From Aporrectodea caliginosa (lineage: Eukaryota > Annelida > Clitellata > Crassiclitellata > Lumbricidae): a stretch of DNA of 64,000 bases. Location of the stretch: positions 1,084,890-1,148,889 of the forward strand of contig JACEVL010000104.1 in assembly GCA_020284085.1 (NCBI GenBank), in the 5' to 3' direction. The notes under the pieces are model-generated. The model was not told the DNA's origin. It saw nothing but the letters and a program-made list of their open reading frames with translations, and did not search any database. The position numbers and the translations under genes were made by a program. Below are positions 49,701-58,700 of this stretch, piece after piece. How positions within the stretch are numbered: position 1 is the first letter of the stretch; each line of letters begins with the position of its first letter.

Positions 49701-52700
49701 GATATGCATCAGTTAATAAGTTACTGAAGTTAGAGGAAAAGAACCGTTGGGAATGACGTCAGTGTCTAATGAGTAATGACGGAGAATTCAGCTGATAGGT
49801 ATGTAGGCAAGCGCGACTTAGAAGATAAATCGAAATTAGCAATTGGAGAGAGAGAACACTACTGGGTTACAAGCAGACATTAATCATTTGCATACAGCAG
49901 AGAGAGCGAACACTACTGGGTCACACTACAAGCATTCATCAAAGCACAGTCGCTGCAATCCGCAGCCATACATTTTGTAGCACAACGTCAGAACTATATC
50001 TGCTCTCTGGCTGCAGGCTACGTCGTCAGCTGGTAGACTTTAAGCGTTCTGGCTACGCATAGACCCCTCCCTATGTGGCTGCAGTTGGACAGGCATTATT
50101 TTAGGGGCCTACTAAGACATGATTTTATGAAAGACCAGCTTTACTCGCGATACACTCACTATGATGGGGTGCTCATTGTGTGCCATATACATGACAAAAT
50201 GCACTATCTGGCCGATCTGCAGTAAACTTGTTATAGCATGGATTAAGCTACTCAACATTCCATAAGGACGTGTTAAGAAGCATGGCACGAATCGTATAGA
50301 TTCAGTGTCCGCGCTGTAGTCGGGAGCGCCTCTGAGTAGAAATCTTGAAGGGGCGCTATAACAAGTGCTCATACATACATACATACATACATACATACAT
50401 ACATACATACATACATACATACATACATACATACATACATACATACATACATACATACATACATACATACATACATAGTGTCAACAGTAATAAAATCTCT
50501 AAAATCTCTGCTATTACAGCAAACGATGAAAGGAAGAATTTAACCGTTGAATTAGTGAGAACGACAGAGTTAAACTTATTGACAGGATATGTTGCGCAAT
50601 TTATGTAACCACTGGCTCAGTTTAAGTCTTAGTAACAAAAGATTATAGTAAACAAATCTAGGTTTTATTATACAAAATGTTTACGTTAGACACGTCGCCG
50701 GCTATTGATAACTTGAGAGTTACAGAGCAAAGTAATGCATAGGTATCTAACACATGCTCACTTAGCAACGTTTAGGCCCTTGAAGAAGTTGGTGATATCT
50801 TGTTCCGACGATTGCCATGGCAACCCCCTCGCCTTCACGACCGTGTCGTCGTCGATGACGTCACCTTTGTTGCTGCAAATTAAGCATGCTACTTAAGTTA
50901 CAAGTACTTGCGCCTGTTCACTGTTACTATTTTATTGAATGCCAGTCTGCGTATTCGTCCTGTATTTGTAAATGCGAAGCTGACCGAACAGAGACTGGGA
51001 AAATTAGGTGACTCTGCAAATGAACATTTACAGTTTTCAGTTAGGCCTACATATAGGCCTGTTCAGTCTCATTAGATAATGGCACATCCAATGTTTTTCA
51101 GTACGAGTGTCTAATTTTAAAAGAAGCATCTTACAGATCATTTCGCCATTTATATAGCGCATTCAACTATAGAAGACACTAGACGGCGTTGGTATCGGCA
51201 GTGGTACAGAGCACTCACACGTATCGATCAGGATATACGACTAGTAGTAGTAGGCTACAGCGTAGGCTGAGTCAACTTAAGAACGGTTGCGTAGTTTGAC
51301 AGAGGAAGTGAACTTGCTGTGAAAGTTGCAATACGTTATTACTTTATCTTGAAATTAATCATCAGCAGTATGCGTAACACTGTTAATTTGACCAGGAAGT
51401 TATATAGGCTATGGCAACTTCTATAACGCCTGTGTCTATTGCATAAGGCATGGACCGTTGGCGTACATCAGTAATATTCACAGTATAAGGTGCTGAGTCA
51501 CATTGTAAGTCATGGCAAGTTACTGTCAAATTAAGTAGTGTTATTTAAACATTAAGATAATGACGCACAGAAATTTATTGTAAGATCGACAGCAAATCAT
51601 TTACAGTGTGATTGGCTGACGCAATAGAAGAAATTACGATGCACAACTGGGTAGTGATTAGTGAGTAATTGGCAAAAGAAGGCCAAGTCTTTTGGTCTGA
51701 ATTGCAACAAAGCTATGTAACAGGGGATAGGCCTACACCACAATTACTCAGATACTTCCCCTACCCTACACAAAAGGATGGGCCTATAGAACTACGACAA
51801 TTAGAACTACGACAATTAGAACTACAATTACTCATACGATGCATTACTATCAACGTAAGTTTACCTGCTTTCCTATTACTATGCTTCTAAGAATGCTCTG
51901 AGAAAGCCCGAAGCAACACCACGAATCAACTTAACTACCGCTTCACTAACAACGGTCATCGTCTAGAAAATAATTAAAGTGATGATTCACTAACAGTATC
52001 CCTGGTTCCAGTCGGTCCATGATCTGGTCCGGTTCAGCGAAGCTGTGTCCTGTAATGAAAGAAATAGTTTTCAATGCCCTAAGAGGCCTGCACAACAGCC
52101 ATAGCTGCTCAGTCTCAACATATTTGCATGAATGCATATGAAGATTAGGTTGTGTAACGCCTCTCAAAGAACCTCTCAAAAGAGAGTGGGCCTTTGACAG
52201 CCTTTGACAGTTTTGTGCTATAGGCAAGGACAAAATGCCGCTAATGCCGCTATTAATATTTAATAGTTATATGTCAATAAAAAATATGTTTTTCTTGCTT
52301 TATTTTGCCGGAATTTGCCGCCCCTTGAAAAATGCCGCTCTAGACAGCCGCCTTATCGTCTATAGGCCCTACCTAAAGCCTGCACTCTCTAAAAAGCGCT
52401 GTGATTATGGCTATGATATCTATCAGCTCCAAACAGGTGCGCCTTGAAGTTCAAAGATTACATGACATTCGAGTCAGAACGTGATATATTCGAATACATA
52501 ACACTGAACATGCAAAATTAGTTTATTATTTTCTACATCACCGTCGTCATCATCCTCCCATTTGATCACAAGTACTTCTGAACCTGAATATACCGCTTCT
52601 CAAAGACCCTTTCACGAAGCGCTCTTACTTAAGCCTGTACGACGTCTTCAGATACACCTCATGAAGCGGCGATCAGCAGCCTTTCCATTTCGTTCTCAAA

Positions 52701-55700
52701 CCAAAATATATATAAAAAACCAACCTTCTTTTGTTATTGTACTGCTACACAGTACGCGAGCGGACGAGTTCAGGTTAGATTCGGGGCAAAATAGGGAAGT
52801 TTTAATAGGTCTGCTGAGAGACACAGTTAGCCCTTCCGCCCTCCGTGTTTAAGGCTCCATTATACGGCCCTCTGATTATGACGCTGCTGTCAATGATTTC
52901 AGCTTCAGTTTGTCAGAAAAGTTAACCCTATTTAAAGGGATTTTTAATTTCAATCCCTTCTTCGAATATCTCTGGTTGAGGTCACTGGCGCATCACAAAT
53001 CGCACGATAATATAATCCAATCCAGTGTAATTTAGTGATTTTAACTCTCTTCCCCAGTCTCTTCGCCTTGTGTTACTATCCCTCTCACCCTCCCAGTTCC
53101 GGAGACGCCTTAAATTAAGACTTCCTTGTTCGCTGACGCAGACACTGACGCAGGTCGAGATCCCTGCTGTTTTCTGAGCGGCGCTATATAAATGTTTGGT
53201 TACAATTACAATTTTCTAGCGCCGTTGTAATTATGCATAAGACATCAACAGATTGTCAATTAAAATAAGATGCCCAACTATAAATGCAATCCATCAAACG
53301 GTGTTCTTCCTACCGTCTATGATGAGGCGGTGCATGATGTGAGCCATGTCCTGGCAATGTCTGATGCCGTACTCGACCGATTGATCTGGAGTCAGAGAAA
53401 GAACTGGAAGCCAGTCAAGGAAAAACTCGGTTCATTGTCTCAGACAGTCAGTTCTTAAAAGGCGACTAACAGACTAAGAACAATAGTTCCAAAGGAGCAC
53501 ATGACCTTCACTGGGAGGACATACAGTTGCAGTAACTGACCTAAGGGAATTATTTGCTAATAATGACAATTTATATGGCGCCGTAACACATCCATGTCTT
53601 TACAAGGGCGCTTCGTCACTGCAATGCCGTACTTTACGTCGAATATTGTATTTTTTAATTATTGTCTTAGATGATGAAGATGGAAAGGTGAATTACAGGT
53701 GAATGATAGGCGTAGATGACTGATATTGTTTGATAGACAGATGATTGACAGGTGCATGATAGATGGCGGACGATAGATCATTGATTGTAGATTAAGGTGA
53801 TTGACTGGCAGATGATAGATGGTGGCTGATAGATGACGGATAATAAATGATTGACAGGAGGATACTGGGTGATTGGCAGGTAGATGATAGATGAATGACA
53901 GGCACGCCTATGAAAGTAAAGGATACATGACATCATGTCTTCGATGTTTGCGATGCTGCGGTCTGGCTTGTAGAACTGTTTGAACTGTTTTCGTAGATCG
54001 TGGTACTTGAAGAAGTAGGGAGCGAGGGTGATGTTCTTGTGAAACGCTTCCGGGTGAAGGATCATGCGCAGATGTAGGGATCCGTCTGTTACAAAGCAGA
54101 ACGGCTTACCCCCCTGCTGGGGGTGAATTTCTTTCGTACGCAGAAACCTGTCCAACTGTTAACGCAAACCAAACCCAATTTCAACTAATACGATTCGTCC
54201 CATGCTGCATGCTATGCACCTCACTTATACATTGATAATCTGACTCTTCCATTTTCTTTGCGCAATATTATAGGCTTAAGCTTTTCCCATTTTCATTACA
54301 CACAGTAAATCTCCAGCTATTGTGCTTCATACACACAATGTATGGGAATCGTTTGTGAATTTCAATTCACCCGTTCATTCAAGGCATTACGACTTAACGG
54401 CGACTATAGTCAGTTGCTAGCAGCGCAGAACGGCTTACCCCATGGGAATCCATCCAATTCATCGAAATGAATCTAATAGATTGTCATCCGGATTAAATCT
54501 AGGCAACTTATAATGCATTCCAATAAAATCTCACACAATTAAACTCCGGCAATTAATTTTTCAATTCCAAGTAATTTCAATTCAATTAATTTCAACGACA
54601 TTTCATTTAAAGCAATTTCAATGCACTTCGAGCCAAGCCATTTAAATCCAATACCCTTGTAACAACAGTCGTAGGCAACAGTAAGCTACATGTAGACAGC
54701 GAGTTTAAACGTATACGTGTGCCTTAATATTATAGCCTAAATACACCGAGTTTAAGAACATCAACAAGACAGTATAGAATAATTCGTACATAGCAGTAAT
54801 TAATTTGCTTTAAAGATAATGTTGTATATTAAACAAGTTAAACTGGATAGGCTACGCTTGTGCGAGGTAGGCATACTTACAAGGCGCTATAGTATACGTA
54901 ATATAGGTATCCTGACACGTAACAGATATCTCTTGTGTGTTATAACTTATACGCCTTATATATCGTATGTAAAGCGTATATCGTATCGTATCATATCTGA
55001 GAATGTATAAAGCGCCTCTTACAGTACTATAGCTATTCAGCATGACAGCCCCAAGTTAACAAGAAAGTCTTCAAGCAACGATAACGACGGGATGAGGGTG
55101 GGACCCTGACTTAGATCTTATTAGGGATTGAGGGGTGAAGGTATAATATATACCTCGATATATATAATTTTATATACTTCGATATATTTATATATATATC
55201 GTATGACTGCAATGGGTATATACCTCAATATATATAATCGCATTATGTATATTGTATGATTGCATTGCGTACTGTACATACCTCGTCGAGCACTTGTTCC
55301 AGTGACTGTCCATTCTGGACGTCCTTCTCCGTTAGTCCGGTCGTCTGCTTACACTCATCCGTCAGAACCGTCTCCGTTACGTCATCCTTTACGGTCGGTC
55401 TGACGTAGAACTCCTGCACGGTGAGAACCTACAGCCACACAGATCAACAACGACTTCGGATCAAGAATCAAGGATCAAGGATCTGATCTAATCTAATCTA
55501 ATCTAAACTGATCTAATATAATCTAATCTAATCTAATCTAATCTAATCTAATCTAATCTAATCTAATCTAATCTAATCTAATCTAATCTAATCTAATGCA
55601 CTTGTCCTCCGGGAATGTGGGATCGAAACTACAGACAACAGATCAGGGAAGACTTCAGATCAAGAACTAAGGCATCATTCTAATCTAATCTAATCTAATT

Positions 55701-58700
55701 TGGCGTATTTAGGGGGAGTTTTACGGGTTCCAACCCCTCAAATAAATTGCCCAAAAAATTTCTGTGCAATTATATGCGAAATACCAAAAAAGGGAACTTT
55801 TTCGACCATTTCCAATGGAACCTCCCCCGCCCGAAAGCTTAAAGCCCCTCCGAATTTTTTTCCTGGCTAAGTCCATGATCTAAGCTATAGTGCTCTTCTC
55901 TTTCAGGAATATGGGGTCGAGTCTCGGGAAATTTACACTTACAGTAACATAATATTTTTTTACAGGCAATGTGTAAAATCAGGGATTTTGTAAAATGCCT
56001 GAAATTTGTAGGCAATTTGTAAAATCCCCAATTCACTCAGGCACTTTACAAAATCCCTGAAAAAACCAGGGATTTTGTAAAATCCCTGAAATCTGATGAT
56101 GAAAATTTGACAGATTGCCTGAAAGGAAAATGATGAACACAATCGAAGTTTGACATCCACTGTTGCACTTGACTTTCCCTTTGAAACATTTGCACCTGTT
56201 TATCTTGACGCGTCCAGTGGACTTTGAAGTTGCAGAATAATTGAAGTTCTTAATACTGTAGCAAAATTGCTGGTCGTTAGGCGTTTCACTATATCACTAT
56301 CTTTGGCTATATTTCTAGTCATGTCCGCCTTTGGCTGCGTGTCCGACATGTCCGCCGGCTATGTTTCAAGCAGTGGCGGCGCGTGGGGGGTGCAAGGGGG
56401 TGCGGTCGCACCGGGCGGCCTCTTCAGAGGGGCGGCACTTTGGCTACTGGTACCAGGAATATTTTTTCGGCGAGGCAGTTATTGATTTGTGAGGTATAAG
56501 AGACCTTGCGTTACGTAACTTCGTACTCGGAATGATTTAGATTTTATTTCAACTTTCATGTTTCAAGTAAAAAAATACGCAAGTGAGACAACGCATGCCA
56601 CGAACTTACTTACTTACTTTCCGAACTGATGACGTAAATTTGATAAAACCGTCATATCGCTATTGTTGTTCTGATGACGTCATATTTGGACCGATTGTTC
56701 GTTGCCGTGGGAACGAGTCGAGCAAGCTTTATTTATTTCATTATTTGGAAAATCGACGTGAAGGCGACAAGATGTAGTAGTCCTAAAGGCGAACGTTTCG
56801 AGGAAAAATATCGAAATTCGTGAATCAGGAGAAACAGAAAGATGAAATTCGACGAAAAACGGTAGGCCATTTGGTTACACAAATCGAAAATCGAAAGATC
56901 GACACGACATGTAACTTTGAACAGAAGATAATCGAAAAATTTTATCAGGAAAAATTAATTCGAAATCGACGAAAAACTGTTCCGTTTGAAGACACAAATC
57001 GACCAATAATCCACACGACATTATTATTTCGAAAAGAAACTCGTCGATACTCCTAGATCACAAAGAAGCGGAAATCAAAGTTAAATGTAAGAATTGTTGA
57101 ACCTTCGGGTTAGAGCTTTTGTAAAGGAGAACCGAGTGAGGTTATTCCTATGAAACCTTCGTGTTAGAACTTTTGTAAAGGAGAACCGAGTGAGGTTATT
57201 CCTATGAAACCTTCGGGTTAGAACTTTTGTAAAGGAGAACCGAGTGAGGTTATTCCTATGAAACCTTCGGGTTAGAACTTTTGTAAAGGAGAACCGAGTG
57301 AGGTTATTCCGATGAAACCTTCGGGTTAGAGCTTTTGTAAAGGAGAACCGAGTGAGGTTATTCCTATGAAACCTTCGGGTTAGAACTTTTGTAAAGGAGA
57401 ACCGAGTGAGGCTATTCCTATGAAACCTTCGGGTTCGAGCTTTTGTAAAGGAGAACCGAGTGAGGTTATTCCTACGAAACCTTAGGGTTAGAGCTTTTGT
57501 AAAGGAGAACCGAGTGGGGTTATTCCTGTGAAACCTTCGGGTTCGAGCTTTTGTAAAGGAGAACCGAGTGAAGGTTATTCCTATGAAACCTTCGGGTTAG
57601 AGCTTTTGTAAAGGAGAACCGAGTGAGGTTATTCCTATGAAACCTTCGGGTTAGAGCTTTTGTAAAGGAGAACTGAGTGAGGTTATTCCTGTGAAACCTT
57701 CGGGTTAGAACTTTTGTAAAGGAGAACCGAGTGAGGTTATTCCTATGAAACCTTCGGGTTAGAACTTTTGTAAAGGAGAACCGAGTGAGGTTATTCCTAT
57801 GAAACCTTCGGGTTAGAGCTTTTGTAAAGGAGAACCGAGTGAGGTTATTCCTATGAAACCTTCGGGTTAGAACTTTTGTAAAGGAGAACCGACTGAGGTT
57901 ATTCCTATGAAACCTTCGGGTTAGAACTTTTGTAAAGGAGAACCGAGTGAGGTTATTCCTATGCAACCTTCGGGTTAGAACTTTTGTAAAGGAGAACCGA
58001 GTGAAGTTATTCCTATGAAACCTTCGGGTTAGAACTTTTGTAAAGGAGAACCGAGTGAGGTTATTCCTATGAAACCTTCGGGTTAGAGCTGGACGCGAGT
58101 CAAGATAAACAGGTGCAAATGTTTCAAAGGGAAAGTCAAGTGCAACAGTGGATGTCAAACTTCGATTGTGTTCATCATTTTCCTTTCAGGCAATCTGTCA
58201 AATTTTCATCATCAGATTTCAGGGATTTTACAAAATCTCTGGTTTTTTCAGAGATTTTGTAAAGTGCCTGAGTGAATTGGGGATTTTACAAATTGCCTAA
58301 AAATTTCAGGCATTTTACAAAATCCCTGATTTTACGCATTGCCTGTAACATACACAGCCAGTCAATTCCGTAAGTCTATAAGATGTCATTGGAGGAGTTA
58401 TGTCGCCTTATGCGCTTCAGTAGAAAGACCCTTTCATATTAGAATCACGCCTCAGCGGATCCCAATTTTTAAGTAGACCCTCATGCCCATAATATGTTCA
58501 AAAATGTTCCTTTGGGAATAATTATATGCATATATTTTATAATTATATATATCATTCAGTATAATATTATTTGCGAGATGGCGCCGAACCTACATGTATA
58601 TGCCTTTTCCAACTGCACTTAATGGACCAATCTGGACCATGGCCATTATTAGGCCCCTATATCAAGGCATCTCCAAAACGAGTGATTACCTTGTTTCCTT

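Noticed and set aside
56583..57056. Two short ORFs in the foldback element as a transposase
   Set aside because: 64 and 78 residues, no DDE, zinc-finger or HTH pattern seen; left unnamed.
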